Assembly (NCBI RefSeq): GCF_003460505.1
Contig: NZ_QTVG01000005.1
Location: forward strand, 124,001-188,000
Direction: 5' to 3'
DNA from: Eubacterium sp. AF36-5BH
GTDB lineage: Bacteria; Bacillota; Clostridia; Lachnospirales; Lachnospiraceae
Length of the DNA stretch: 64,000 bases
The notes under the pieces were generated by a model, which worked only from the letters and a program-made list of their open reading frames with translations, had not been told where the DNA came from and did not search any database. Below, piece by piece: positions 26,799 to 36,379 of this stretch. Made by a program: the position numbers and the translations under genes. Positions within the stretch are counted from its first letter, which is position 1. Each line of letters starts with the position of its first letter.

Positions 26799-27812
26799 AT
26801 GTCGAAGACTATAATTGCATTAGATTGCATGGGCGGAGATAACGCGCCTGGCGAAATAGTAAAGGGAGCTGTTTTAGCTGCTAATGAAAATAAAGATATG
26901 CTAATAAAGCTTGTTGGTAGGGAAGACGATATAAAAAAAGAACTTGAAAAATATCCTTCATCTGACAAGTTAGAGATAGTTGATGCTAAAGAAGTTATTG
27001 AAACAGGAGAACCGCCTGTTGCAGCTATTAGAAAGAAAAAAGATTCTTCTTTAGTTAAATGTATGTATATGGTCAAAAAAGGTGAAGCAGATGCTATGGT
27101 TTCTGCAGGTAGTACAGGAGCCAATCTTGTTGGTGGACATGTTATTATTGGCAGAATAAAAGGTGTCGAAAGACCTCCTCTAGCACCATTAATTCCCACA
27201 AAAACAGGTTTTTCTTTATTAATTGACTGTGGAGCAAATGTAGACGCAAGGCCATCACATTTATTACAGTTTGCTAAGATGGGTTCTGTTTATATGGAAA
27301 ATGTTGTTGGAATTAAGAATCCTAAGGTTGCACTCGTTAATATTGGTGCAGAAGAAGAAAAAGGAAATGCTTTAGTTAAAGAAACATACCCACTATTAAA
27401 AGAAATGGAAGGCATTAATTTTATTGGCAATATAGAAGCAAGAGACATTCCTAACGGGGATGCAGATGTTATTGTCTGTGATGCTTTTGTAGGTAATGTA
27501 ATTCTTAAATTATATGAAGGTGTTGCAAGTGTTTTAATTGACAAGATTAAAGGTTCTATGATGAATTCTATCAAAACAAAGATTGGAGCACTTTTAATTA
27601 AGAAAGATTTAAAGAAAACTCTTAAAGGATTTTCTTTGGAAGAACATGGTGGAGCACCGTTATTAGGACTAAATGGTCTGTTAGTTAAGACACATGGAAG
27701 TTCAAAAGCAATTGAAATTAAAAATTCAATTTTACAATGTATAACATTTAATGAATTGGATATTAACAATAAATTTAAGGAAAAGCTTTCATTAGAAAGC
27801 AAGGAGGATTAA
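26799..27812 (+). CDS. plsX: Phosphate acyltransferase PlsX
   Basis: Makes acyl-phosphate from acyl-ACP, the substrate of PlsY (gene at 43021). Starts IIALDCMGGDNAPGEIVKGA, the family opening, and contains MVSAGSTGA, ERPPLAPLIPT and the LLIDCGANVDARP segment. The start at 26799 is chosen because AGGAGG at 26786-26791 precedes it; an in-frame TTG at 26742 lies inside the promoter. That gives 337 residues, normal for PlsX. acpP follows after two bases. The fab genes that lie between plsX and acpP in Bacillus are absent here. Confidence 0.95.
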   Translation: MSKTIIALDCMGGDNAPGEIVKGAVLAANENKDMLIKLVGREDDIKKELEKYPSSDKLEIVDAKEVIETGEPPVAAIRKKKDSSLVKCMYMVKKGEADAMVSAGSTGANLVGGHVIIGRIKGVERPPLAPLIPTKTGFSLLIDCGANVDARPSHLLQFAKMGSVYMENVVGIKNPKVALVNIGAEEEKGNALVKETYPLLKEMEGINFIGNIEARDIPNGDADVIVCDAFVGNVILKLYEGVASVLIDKIKGSMMNSIKTKIGALLIKKDLKKTLKGFSLEEHGGAPLLGLNGLLVKTHGSSKAIEIKNSILQCITFNELDINNKFKEKLSLESKED

Positions 27813-27814
27813 TT

Positions 27815-28042
27815 ATGGAATTAGATAGACTTATTAATGCCATTGCAGAGGTTTTAGATTTGGATAAGGATAAAATCACTGCTGACAGTAAGTTTGTAGA
27901 TGATTTAGGAGCAGATTCTCTTGATGTTTTAGAAATAATTATGGGAATTGAAGATGAATTTGGTATTGAAATTCCAACAGATCAGGCAGAATCAATTGTA
28001 ACAGTTGGAGATGCTTACGAAAAGATAAAGGAAGCTCTTTAA
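27815..28042 (+). CDS. acpP: Acyl carrier protein
   Basis: A 75-residue acidic helical protein that carries growing fatty acyl chains on 4'-phosphopantetheine. The attachment site is Ser35 in the motif GADSLDVLE. AGGAGGA overlaps the end of plsX, with two bases between stop and start. CoaD (16872) makes the coenzyme A that donates the prosthetic group. Confidence 0.97.
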   Translation: MELDRLINAIAEVLDLDKDKITADSKFVDDLGADSLDVLEIIMGIEDEFGIEIPTDQAESIVTVGDAYEKIKEAL

Positions 28043-28064
28043 GAACAAAACATTACAAGTATAC

Positions 28065-28090
28065 TAAAGCCCTATTTTAATAGGGCTTTA
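28065..28090 (+). terminator. Hairpin between acpP and rnc
   Basis: A perfect 12-bp stem (TAAAGCCCTATT at 28065-28076, complement at 28079-28090) with a nominal two-base loop; the last A-T pairs open in practice. No T run follows, so it may be a partial terminator, an attenuator or a processing signal ahead of the RNase III gene. Confidence 0.6.
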
Positions 28091-28113
28091 AGTTGCGTTA
28101 TAGAGGTATTTTT

Positions 28114-28803
28114 ATGAACACAGATTATTCTATTTTGGAAGACAATATAAATTATGTATTTAAAGATAAAGATTTATTGATAAATGCTCTTACACATACG
28201 TCTTTTGCAAATGAGCATAAAGTAAAAAAAATCAAAGATAATGAAAGATTGGAATTTTTAGGTGACGCTGTACTTGAAATGGTTTCAAGCGAATTTTTAT
28301 TTGAAAACATGAATGAAATGCCTGAGGGAGAAATGACAAAACTTCGAGCAAGTCTTGTGTGTGAACCTACTTTGGCAATTGATGCAAGAGAAATTGAATT
28401 GGATTCTTTTATTTATCTTGGAAAAGGTGAGGAAGCAACAGGCGGTAGAAAACGTGATTCCATAGTTTCAGATGCTTTTGAAGCTTTAATCGGTGCAATA
28501 TTTCTAGATGGTGGGGTTGATGCTGCAAGAAGTTTTATTTTACAGTTTGCATTAAATGATATTGAAAAGAAAAGATTATTCCATGACTGCAAGACTGTTT
28601 TGCAGGAAAGAGTAAATATGGTGAAAATAGGAAATCTGTCTTATGAGATTGTAGGCGAAAGTGGACCGGACCACGACAAAAATTATGAAGCAGTTGCCAA
28701 AATTGACCAACAGGTAATTGGACGAGGTAGTGGTCATACTAAGAAAGCCGCTGAACAGCAGGCAGCGTATAACGCACTTAAAACTTTAGATAACAGGAGT
28801 TAG
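28114..28803 (+). CDS. rnc: Ribonuclease III
   Basis: Double-strand-specific endoribonuclease that processes rRNA and some mRNAs. The nuclease signature ERLEFLGDAVLEM is at about 44-56, with the acidic catalytic residues inside. A C-terminal double-stranded RNA-binding domain (about 155-229) ends with GSGHTKKAAEQQAA. The start at 28114, after GAGGT, is preferred over a TTG at 28093, giving 229 residues. The smc gene starts two bases after the stop. RNase III often cuts its own leader, and a perfect hairpin lies just upstream. Confidence 0.95.
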   Translation: MNTDYSILEDNINYVFKDKDLLINALTHTSFANEHKVKKIKDNERLEFLGDAVLEMVSSEFLFENMNEMPEGEMTKLRASLVCEPTLAIDAREIELDSFIYLGKGEEATGGRKRDSIVSDAFEALIGAIFLDGGVDAARSFILQFALNDIEKKRLFHDCKTVLQERVNMVKIGNLSYEIVGESGPDHDKNYEAVAKIDQQVIGRGSGHTKKAAEQQAAYNALKTLDNRS

Positions 28804-28804
28804 T

Positions 28805-31800
28805 ATGTATTTAAAAAATATAGAAATTCATGGATTTAAGTCCTTTGCAAATAAAATAAATTTTCAGTTTCATAACGGAATTACAGGTATTGTAGGACCA
28901 AACGGTTCAGGAAAAAGTAATGTTGCTGATGCGGTAAGATGGGTTCTTGGTGAGCAGAAAACAAAACAGCTTCGTAGTTCAAAAATGGAAGATGTTATTT
29001 TTGCCGGTACAGAAAACAGAAAACCTATGGGTTATGCTTATGTGGCAATTACTTTTGATAATGCAGACCATAAGCTTAACATTGATTATGATGAAGTTAC
29101 AGTGTCAAGAAGACTTTTCCGTTCAGGTGAAAGTGAATACATGATTAATGGTACACAGGTGCGATTAAAAGATGTAAATGAACTTTTCTATGATACAGGT
29201 ATTGGTAAAGAAGGTTATTCCATTATTGGACAGGGTCAGATTGATCAGATTCTAAGTGGTAAACCGGAAGAGAGAAGAGAACTTTTTGATGAAGCTGCAG
29301 GAATTGTTAAGTTTAAGCGTCGTAAAAATGATGCCATGAAAAAACTTGATGACCAAAATCAGAATCTTGTTCGTGTTACGGATATTTTAGGAGAACTTGA
29401 ACGACAGGTTATACCTCTTGAGAAACAGTGTGAAAAGGCTAAAACGTATTTGCTTTTAAAAGAAGACTTGAAAGTAAATGATGTAAATATGTTCTTTATT
29501 GAATTTGATGAAATTAAAAACAGATTAGTTCAATTAGATGAAAAAATAAAAATTGCTTCATCAGACATGCAAATTGCAAACGATGAATTTGAAAATATAA
29601 AGAAAGATTACACAAAGTTAGAGCAGATAATAGAAGATATTAATAGTTCAATTGAGACTAAAAAGGCTACTTTAAATGAGACAATTTTAAACATTGAGAA
29701 ATTTGAAGGTCAGATTAATGTTATTAAGGAACAGATTAATTCTGCCAAAAACAATGAGTCATATATTAACCAGAGAATTGATTCAATTACAAACGAAATT
29801 GAACAACAGTCAAAAGAATTAAATGACTCCACAAAAGAAAAAGAAGAAAATGAAAAGCAGTTAAATGAGATTATCGAAACACAAACAAAGTCTAATGAAG
29901 AAATTGCAAGTGTTAACGACGAAATATCTCATTTAGAACAGGAAATTGAGCATGATAAAGAAGAAATAATTAATCTTTTAAATACAAAGTCATCTATCAA
30001 AAGCAAAATTCAAAGATTTGATACTTTGTTAGAGCAGATTAATATTAGAAAGTCACAGCTTAATCAGAAACTGATTGATTTCCAAAATAGAAAAGATGGT
30101 CAGGAAAATGCTATTAAACAGTTTGAAGAACAGTTAGAAGATGTTAATGCTGAAATTAAAGAAGTTCAGGGAAAACTTCAGGAATACAAAGAAAAAATAG
30201 TTTCTCTTAGAATTGAAAACAGTAAATTAAGTAAACGTTTATCTGAAAATCAGGAGAAATATCATAAATTAAAATCTAATTTAGAAACTTTAAAGAATAT
30301 TACTGAAAGATACGAAGGCTACGGCAATAGTATTAAGAGAGTAATGGAACTTAAGGAATCTAAAAAAGGTATCATTGGTGTAGTTGCTGATATTATTAAG
30401 GTTGATAAAAAATATGAAGTTGCAATTGAAACAGCCCTTGGTGGAAATATTCAAAATATTGTTACTGATACAGAAACAACAGCCAAAGATACAATTGAAT
30501 ATTTGAAGAAAAACAGATATGGTAGAGCCACATTTCTTCCTTTAAGCAGTATGAGTAATAAAACAAACTTTAATGCTCCGGATGCTTTGGAAGAAAAAGG
30601 AGTCGTAGGACTTGCCAGTGACTTAGTGGAAATAAAAAAAGAATATGAAGGCATTGCCAAATATCTTTTAGGTAGAGTTATGGTTGTTGATACAATTGAT
30701 AACGCCATTTCCATTGAAAGAAAATATAGATATACTGTTAGAATTGTTACGCTTGAAGGTGAATACCTAAATGTTGGTGGTTCCATTTCAGGTGGTGCGT
30801 TTAAGAATAATAGCAATCTTTTGGGAAGACGTAGAGAAATCGAAGAAATCGAAAAGTCTTTAAACAAATTAAATAAAGAAAAAGAGGATTTAGATAAACA
30901 ACTTCTAGAAAATAAAAGTGAGTCTGATGTTTTAAGTGAAGAGGAAGAAAAGATAAATAAAGCGCTTCAGGAACAGATGATTATTAAAAACACATTGGAA
31001 ATTAATCTCAAGCAGGCTAATGCACGAAAAGACAGTATTATGCTTGAGTATCAGAGTTTTGAGCAGGAAAATTCTAATATGCAGTCTGAAATTAGCGACA
31101 TTAGTAAAAACAGCACTCAGTTAAATGAAGAATTAACCGGTACTGAAAATAAAAACAGTGAATTAGAAGAACAGGTGGTTGAAAAGACTAAGAAGTTAAA
31201 TTCTCTAAAAGAAAGTATTGGCGAGAAGAGCTCAATCTTAGAAGAAATTAACATTGAAATTGCTAACTATAAGCAAAAGCATGAATTTATTGTTGAAAAA
31301 ATCAATAAGGCAAAAGATGTTATTAATTCCTTTACAAAAGAACTTGATAACATAAAAAACAATTCGGAAGAAAACAATGTTGAAATTTCTGCAAGATTGG
31401 AAGCTATAGAAAATCTCACAAAAGAGGCTAATAAAGCAAGAGATTTAACTGAACAGTTAAATAAAGAGATTGAAGAGGCAATTACTGAAAAAGAAAATCA
31501 AAGTAAAGAACATAAGGAATTCTTTGAGAAGAGAGAACAATTGTCAGAAAGAATTTCATCTCTTGATAAAGAAATTTATCGTTTAAGTAGCCAAAAAGAA
31601 GCTCTGGAAGAAAAGAGTGAAAACAAAGAAGCTTATATGTGGAATGAATATGAAATCACATATAGAACAGCTGCTGAAATGAAAAATTCTGATTTTACAA
31701 ATAAGAGTGAAATTAGAGACAACATTAATTCAATTAGAAAGCAAATGAAGTCTTTAGGTGATGTAAATATTAATGCCATTGAAGAATTTAAGGAAGTAAA

Positions 31801-32365
31801 TGAGCGTTATCAGTTTATGAAATCGCAACATGAAGACTTAATGGAAGCAAAAGAAAACCTTCTTAAAATAATTGATGAGCTTGAAGTTGGAATGCGTAAG
31901 CAGTTCAAAGAAAAGTTCGAAGAAATAAAAACAGAATTTGATATTGTGTTTAAGGAATTATTTGGTGGTGGAAAAGGAACAATTGAATTAACTGATGCTG
32001 AAGATATTTTAGATGCAGGAATTAATATTATTTCTCAACCACCAGGCAAAAAACTTCAAAATATGATGCAGTTATCCGGTGGTGAAAAAGCATTAACAGC
32101 CATTAGTTTGTTATTTGCAATACAGAATTTGAAACCATCGCCTTTCTGTCTGTTAGACGAAATTGAGGCAGCGCTTGATGGTTCTAACGTTGTAAGATTT
32201 GCTGAATATTTACATAAACTTACAAAGAACACTCAGTTTATTGTAATTACACACAGACGTGGTACAATGAACTGCACAGACCGTTTGTATGGTATTACAA
32301 TGCAGGAAAAGGGTATTTCAGCACTTGTTTCTGTAGACTTACTTGAAAATGACTTAGATAAATAA
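28805..32365 (+). CDS. smc: Chromosome partition protein SMC
   Basis: The large ATPase of the condensin complex; partner proteins ScpA and ScpB are encoded at the start of the window. The 1186 residues show the standard order: N-terminal head with P-loop GPNGSGKS at 31-38, long coiled coil, hinge (about 510-680, with GIIGVVADIIKV and GGSISGGAF), a second coiled coil, then the C-terminal head with the ABC signature LSGGEKAL and Walker B CLLDEIEAALD. The start follows the rnc stop with an AGGAGT site. ftsY is next, preserving the rnc-smc-ftsY order of Firmicutes. Confidence 0.97.
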   Translation: MYLKNIEIHGFKSFANKINFQFHNGITGIVGPNGSGKSNVADAVRWVLGEQKTKQLRSSKMEDVIFAGTENRKPMGYAYVAITFDNADHKLNIDYDEVTVSRRLFRSGESEYMINGTQVRLKDVNELFYDTGIGKEGYSIIGQGQIDQILSGKPEERRELFDEAAGIVKFKRRKNDAMKKLDDQNQNLVRVTDILGELERQVIPLEKQCEKAKTYLLLKEDLKVNDVNMFFIEFDEIKNRLVQLDEKIKIASSDMQIANDEFENIKKDYTKLEQIIEDINSSIETKKATLNETILNIEKFEGQINVIKEQINSAKNNESYINQRIDSITNEIEQQSKELNDSTKEKEENEKQLNEIIETQTKSNEEIASVNDEISHLEQEIEHDKEEIINLLNTKSSIKSKIQRFDTLLEQINIRKSQLNQKLIDFQNRKDGQENAIKQFEEQLEDVNAEIKEVQGKLQEYKEKIVSLRIENSKLSKRLSENQEKYHKLKSNLETLKNITERYEGYGNSIKRVMELKESKKGIIGVVADIIKVDKKYEVAIETALGGNIQNIVTDTETTAKDTIEYLKKNRYGRATFLPLSSMSNKTNFNAPDALEEKGVVGLASDLVEIKKEYEGIAKYLLGRVMVVDTIDNAISIERKYRYTVRIVTLEGEYLNVGGSISGGAFKNNSNLLGRRREIEEIEKSLNKLNKEKEDLDKQLLENKSESDVLSEEEEKINKALQEQMIIKNTLEINLKQANARKDSIMLEYQSFEQENSNMQSEISDISKNSTQLNEELTGTENKNSELEEQVVEKTKKLNSLKESIGEKSSILEEINIEIANYKQKHEFIVEKINKAKDVINSFTKELDNIKNNSEENNVEISARLEAIENLTKEANKARDLTEQLNKEIEEAITEKENQSKEHKEFFEKREQLSERISSLDKEIYRLSSQKEALEEKSENKEAYMWNEYEITYRTAAEMKNSDFTNKSEIRDNINSIRKQMKSLGDVNINAIEEFKEVNERYQFMKSQHEDLMEAKENLLKIIDELEVGMRKQFKEKFEEIKTEFDIVFKELFGGGKGTIELTDAEDILDAGINIISQPPGKKLQNMMQLSGGEKALTAISLLFAIQNLKPSPFCLLDEIEAALDGSNVVRFAEYLHKLTKNTQFIVITHRRGTMNCTDRLYGITMQEKGISALVSVDLLENDLDK

Positions 32366-32379
32366 AATAGGAGGAAGTT

Positions 32380-33297
32380 ATGGCAGGAAAATTTTTTTCG
32401 AAACTTGTATCAGGATTGACAAAAACGAGAAATAATATTGTTTCAGGTTTGAATTCTATTTTTACAGGTTTTTCTCACATTGATGAAGATTTCTATGAGG
32501 AATTAGAAGAAATCCTTATTATGAGTGACATTGGTGTTAATACAACAGAAGAAATCCTTGATAATTTGCGTGCTCAGGTAAAAGAAAAAAATATAAAAGA
32601 GCCTATGGAATGTAAGGATTTACTTATTGAAAACATAAAAGAACAAATGTACATTGGCCAAAACGCTTATGATTTTGAAAATGAAAAATCTGTTATTTTA
32701 ATGATTGGTGTAAATGGTGTAGGTAAAACAACATCAATAGGTAAACTTGCAAGCCAATTTAAGAATAATGGTAAGAAAGTAGTTTTAGCTGCTGCGGATA
32801 CATTTAGAGCTGCTGCTGCAGATCAGCTTATAGAATGGGCTAATAGGGCAGGGGTTGATATTGTATCAGGAAAGGAAGGTTCCGATCCTGGTTCAGTATT
32901 ATTCGATGCAATTAGTTCTGCTAAAAATAAAAATGCAGATATTTTACTTTGTGATACAGCAGGAAGACTTCACAATAAAAAGAATTTAATGGAAGAATTA
33001 AAGAAATTAAATCGAATTATTGACAAAGAATTTCCAGAAACAAGACGTGAGAATTTTATTGTACTTGATGCAACAACCGGTCAGAATGCTCTGGAACAGG
33101 CAAGACAGTTTAAGGAATGTGCTGATATAACAGGTGTAATTCTTACTAAAATGGATGGCTCGGCAAAGGGTGGTATAGCAATAGCAATACAGGCTGAACT
33201 TGGTATACCGGTTAAATACATTGGAGTTGGTGAGCAGATTGATGATTTGCAAAGATTTGATTCGAAAGAGTTTGTAGAGGCTCTATTTACAGAATAA
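32380..33297 (+). CDS. ftsY: Signal recognition particle receptor FtsY
   Basis: GTPase receptor that docks SRP-ribosome complexes at the membrane. The N domain is at about 20-90 and the G domain has GVNGVGKTT at 110-118, DTAGRL and TKMDGSAKGG. The 305-residue protein lacks the long acidic A domain of enterobacterial FtsY, as usual for Gram-positives; a short basic N-terminus probably binds the membrane. GGAGGA precedes the ATG. Its partner Ffh is at 34985, with ilvA and ylxM between. Confidence 0.96.
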   Translation: MAGKFFSKLVSGLTKTRNNIVSGLNSIFTGFSHIDEDFYEELEEILIMSDIGVNTTEEILDNLRAQVKEKNIKEPMECKDLLIENIKEQMYIGQNAYDFENEKSVILMIGVNGVGKTTSIGKLASQFKNNGKKVVLAAADTFRAAAADQLIEWANRAGVDIVSGKEGSDPGSVLFDAISSAKNKNADILLCDTAGRLHNKKNLMEELKKLNRIIDKEFPETRRENFIVLDATTGQNALEQARQFKECADITGVILTKMDGSAKGGIAIAIQAELGIPVKYIGVGEQIDDLQRFDSKEFVEALFTE

Positions 33298-33313
33298 AAA
33301 GAAAGTGTGGACA

Positions 33314-34537
33314 ATGATGAGTGACAAATTAGCTTTAAAGAAATTTGAGGAAGCAAGTGAAACAGTAAAAAAAGTAACATTAAACACTAATTTAATTTAT
33401 AGTGATTATTTTAGTGAACAGACAGGAAATGATGTTTATATTAAACCTGAAAACATGCAGTTTACAGGCGCCTATAAGGTAAGAGGTTCTTACTACAAAA
33501 TAAGTACTTTATCTGAAGCAGAAAGAGAAAGAGGTCTTATTACTGCTTCGGCCGGTAACCATGCACAAGGCGTTGCCTATGCTGCAAAACTCTTTGGCGT
33601 TAAGGCAACAGTAGTTATGCCAACTATAACACCTTTAATGAAAGTAAACAGAACAAAGAATTATGGGGCAGATGTTATTTTATATGGGGATGTATATGAT
33701 GATGCATGCAAGTATGCTCTTAACCTTGCACAAAAAGAAGGTTATACATTTATTCATCCATTTGATGATTTAGATGTTGCTGCGGGTCAGGGTAGTATTG
33801 CAATGGAAATTTTCAAGGAACTACCAACAGTTGATTATATTTTAGTTCCAATTGGTGGTGGTGGACTTGCAACAGGTGTAAGTACACTTGCCAAGCTTTT
33901 AAATCCTAGAATTAAGGTAATTGGTGTTGAACCTGAAAATGCAGCCTGCATGAAAGCAAGCTTAGAAGCAGGACATGTTGTAACTTTACCAAGTGCCAAC
34001 ACTATCGCTGACGGTACAGCTGTAAAAACACCGGGAGAAAATATTTTCCCATACATACAGAAAAATATTGATGAAATTATCACCATTAAAGACGATGAAT
34101 TAATAGATGCGTTCCTTGATATGGTAGAAAATCATAAATTAGTTGCTGAAAACTCAGGTCTTCTTACAATTGCTGCATTAAAGCATTTGAAATGTAAGGA
34201 TAAGAAGATTGTTTCAATTATCAGTGGCGGTAATATGGATATTATTACAATGTCCTCTACATTGCAGCATGGTTTAATTCAAAGAGGACGTGTATTTACA
34301 GTTTCTGTTTTACTTCCTGATAAGCCGGGCGAACTTGTTAAGGTTGCAAATACAATTGCAAAACAGCAGGGTAATGTAATTAAGCTTGACCATAACCAGT
34401 TTGTATCAGTAAACAGAAATGCGGCTGTGGAACTTAAAGTTACATTAGAATGTTTTGGTCATGACCATAAGGAACAGATATTAAAAGCATTAAGCAAAGC
34501 AGGCTATAGTCCTGTAGAGCAGGCTCCAAACTTATAG
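33314..34537 (+). CDS. ilvA: Threonine ammonia-lyase (threonine dehydratase)
   Basis: PLP enzyme converting threonine to 2-oxobutanoate and ammonia, the entry step to isoleucine. The PLP lysine is Lys55 in FTGAYKVRG. SAGNHAQG binds the substrate carboxylate and GGGGLATG binds the PLP phosphate. A C-terminal ACT-like domain (about 330-405) suggests allosteric control. The start is 33314 or 33317 (two ATGs in a row) after a weak GTGTGGA site. This metabolic gene sits between ftsY and ylxM, which are usually adjacent. A terminator follows. Confidence 0.9.
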   Translation: MMSDKLALKKFEEASETVKKVTLNTNLIYSDYFSEQTGNDVYIKPENMQFTGAYKVRGSYYKISTLSEAERERGLITASAGNHAQGVAYAAKLFGVKATVVMPTITPLMKVNRTKNYGADVILYGDVYDDACKYALNLAQKEGYTFIHPFDDLDVAAGQGSIAMEIFKELPTVDYILVPIGGGGLATGVSTLAKLLNPRIKVIGVEPENAACMKASLEAGHVVTLPSANTIADGTAVKTPGENIFPYIQKNIDEIITIKDDELIDAFLDMVENHKLVAENSGLLTIAALKHLKCKDKKIVSIISGGNMDIITMSSTLQHGLIQRGRVFTVSVLLPDKPGELVKVANTIAKQQGNVIKLDHNQFVSVNRNAAVELKVTLECFGHDHKEQILKALSKAGYSPVEQAPNL

Positions 34538-34566
34538 AAAATAAATTGCTGAAAAATAAAGCTGGA

Positions 34567-34604
34567 AGGTGTCAAGAAAAAATACTTGACACCTCCTTTT
34601 CTTT
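34567..34604 (+). terminator. Terminator after ilvA, overlapping the next promoter
   Basis: AGGTGTCAAG (34567-34576) pairs perfectly with CTTGACACCT (34585-34594), followed by CCTTTTCTTT. The downstream arm of the stem also supplies the TTGACA of the next promoter. Confidence 0.85.
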
Positions 34605-34614
34605 AGTGTAATAT
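34586..34614 (+). promoter_or_regulatory. Promoter for ylxM-ffh, embedded in the ilvA terminator
   Basis: TTGACA at 34586-34591 and TAATAT at 34609-34614, with 17 bases between. The -35 box is the downstream arm of the preceding terminator stem. The promoter is 26 bases upstream of ylxM. Confidence 0.75.
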
Positions 34615-34640
34615 ATGTCAGGTAGGCAAGGTGCGTTTTT

Positions 34641-34973
34641 ATGAAAGATATATTTAAAAGTTCTTTATTATATGATTTTTATGGAGAACTATTAACTAAT
34701 CATCAAAAAGAAATATATGAAGATTTTATTTTAAATGACTTAAGTTTAGGAGAAATCGCAGAAGAAAGAGGTATATCCAGACAGGGTGTACACGATTTAG
34801 TAAAAAGATGTGACAAGACTTTGAATGGTTATGAAGAAAAGTTACATTTACTTGAAAGATTTTCCAAAACTAAAGAGGATGTTGAAAAAATATGTCAGTT
34901 AGCAGACAGCGGTGACAAGAACAACATTCATGAAATAAAAACAATTGCACAGGAAATTTTAGATAATTACTAG
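34641..34973 (+). CDS. ylxM: YlxM, helix-turn-helix protein of the SRP operon
   Basis: A 110-residue protein with a sigma-70 region 4-like helix-turn-helix, LSLGEIAEERGISRQGVHDL at about 36-55. YlxM proteins are encoded directly before ffh in Firmicutes and are thought to modulate SRP function. The stop codon overlaps the AGGAGG of the ffh ribosome binding site, so the two are coupled. Confidence 0.93.
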   Translation: MKDIFKSSLLYDFYGELLTNHQKEIYEDFILNDLSLGEIAEERGISRQGVHDLVKRCDKTLNGYEEKLHLLERFSKTKEDVEKICQLADSGDKNNIHEIKTIAQEILDNY

Positions 34974-34984
34974 GAGGTAGGGCT

Positions 34985-36334
34985 TTGGCATTTGAAAGCT
35001 TATCCGATAAATTACAAAATATATTCAAAAATTTGCGTGGCAAGGGGCGTCTTACAGAAGAAGATGTTAAAGTAGCTTTAAAAGAAGTAAAGATTGCTTT
35101 ACTTGAGGCTGACGTAAACTTTAAGGTTGTTAAAGATTTCATTAAAAAAGTAAATGAAAGAGCCATTGGTCAGGATGTTTTAACAAGTTTAACACCAGGT
35201 CAGATGGTTATAAAGATTGTAAACGAAGAACTTACAGCTTTAATGGGTTCTGAAACAACAGAACTTAAATTGTTACCGGATAATGAAATTACCGTTATTA
35301 TGATGATGGGACTTCAGGGTGCCGGTAAAACTACAACAACTGCTAAGATTGCAGGCAAGCTTAAAGGAAGAGGTAAGAAACCTTTACTTGTAGCCTGTGA
35401 CGTTTACAGACCGGCTGCCATTGAGCAGTTAAAGATTAACGGTGAAAAACAGCAGGTACCTGTTTTCTCAATGGGAGATAAACAAAAGCCTTTAAATATT
35501 GCAAAGGCAGCTATTGAACATGCAAAGAAAAATGGCAACAATGTTGTAATCCTTGATACAGCAGGTCGTTTACATGTAGATGAAGACATGATGAACGAAC
35601 TTGTGGAGATTAGAGATAATGTAGACATTACACAAACTGTTTTGGTTGTAGATGCTATGACAGGACAGGATGCAGTTAATGTTGCAAAAGAATTTAACGA
35701 TAAGATTGGTATTGACGGTATTATTGTTACAAAATTAGACGGTGATACAAGAGGTGGTGCTGCTCTTTCAATTAAGGCAGTTACAGGCAAGCCAATTTTA
35801 TATATAGGTATGGGTGAAAAGTTATCAGATTTAGAACAATTTCATCCGGACCGTATGGCATCAAGAATTTTAGGAATGGGAGATGTTCTTTCTCTTATTG
35901 AAAAGGCTGAGCAGTCAATTGATCAGGATAAGGCAAAAGAAATGGAACAGAGGCTTAAGAAAGCACAGTTTACTTTTGATGACTATCTTGAATATATGGC
36001 TCAGATTAGAAACATGGGTGGTTTATCATCCTTGCTTAAGATGATACCGGGAGTTGGTGGTCAGATAAAGGAAGATATGCTTCCTGATGATAAACAGCTT
36101 GGTAAGATTGAAGCAATTATTTATTCGATGACGAAAGAAGAAAGAGGCAATCCTGACCTTATGAATCCTTCAAGAAAGAAGAGAATTGCAAAGGGTGCCG
36201 GTGTTGATATAAGCGAAGTTAATAAGCTTGTAAAACAGTTTGAACAGGCAAGAAAAATGATGAAGAGCATGCCTGGCATGATGGGTGGAAAAGGAAAACG
36301 TAAAGGTGGATTTAAAATGCCTTTTGGCTTTTAA
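34985..36334 (+). CDS. ffh: Signal recognition particle protein Ffh
   Basis: The SRP GTPase that binds signal sequences and the 4.5S/scRNA. The N domain is 1-90. The G domain contains GLQGAGKTT at 109-117, DTAGRLHVDE and TKLDGDTRGG. The C-terminal methionine-rich M domain (about 300-449, for example MMKSMPGMMGG) binds signal peptides and RNA. The start codon is TTG at 34985, supported by AGGAGG at 34972-34977 with seven bases of spacing and the expected N-terminus MAFESLSDKL. No in-frame ATG lies nearby. Confidence 0.96.
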   Translation: MAFESLSDKLQNIFKNLRGKGRLTEEDVKVALKEVKIALLEADVNFKVVKDFIKKVNERAIGQDVLTSLTPGQMVIKIVNEELTALMGSETTELKLLPDNEITVIMMMGLQGAGKTTTTAKIAGKLKGRGKKPLLVACDVYRPAAIEQLKINGEKQQVPVFSMGDKQKPLNIAKAAIEHAKKNGNNVVILDTAGRLHVDEDMMNELVEIRDNVDITQTVLVVDAMTGQDAVNVAKEFNDKIGIDGIIVTKLDGDTRGGAALSIKAVTGKPILYIGMGEKLSDLEQFHPDRMASRILGMGDVLSLIEKAEQSIDQDKAKEMEQRLKKAQFTFDDYLEYMAQIRNMGGLSSLLKMIPGVGGQIKEDMLPDDKQLGKIEAIIYSMTKEERGNPDLMNPSRKKRIAKGAGVDISEVNKLVKQFEQARKMMKSMPGMMGGKGKRKGGFKMPFGF

Positions 36335-36379
36335 ACATAAATATTAGAAATTAAATTATTTTACGGAGGTAAAGAAAAA

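Noticed and set aside
26642-27199. A 185-residue open frame on the - strand covering the rpmF-plsX gap
   Set aside because: Most of it mirrors plsX, composition is unlike real proteins of this genome, and a good + strand promoter runs through it.
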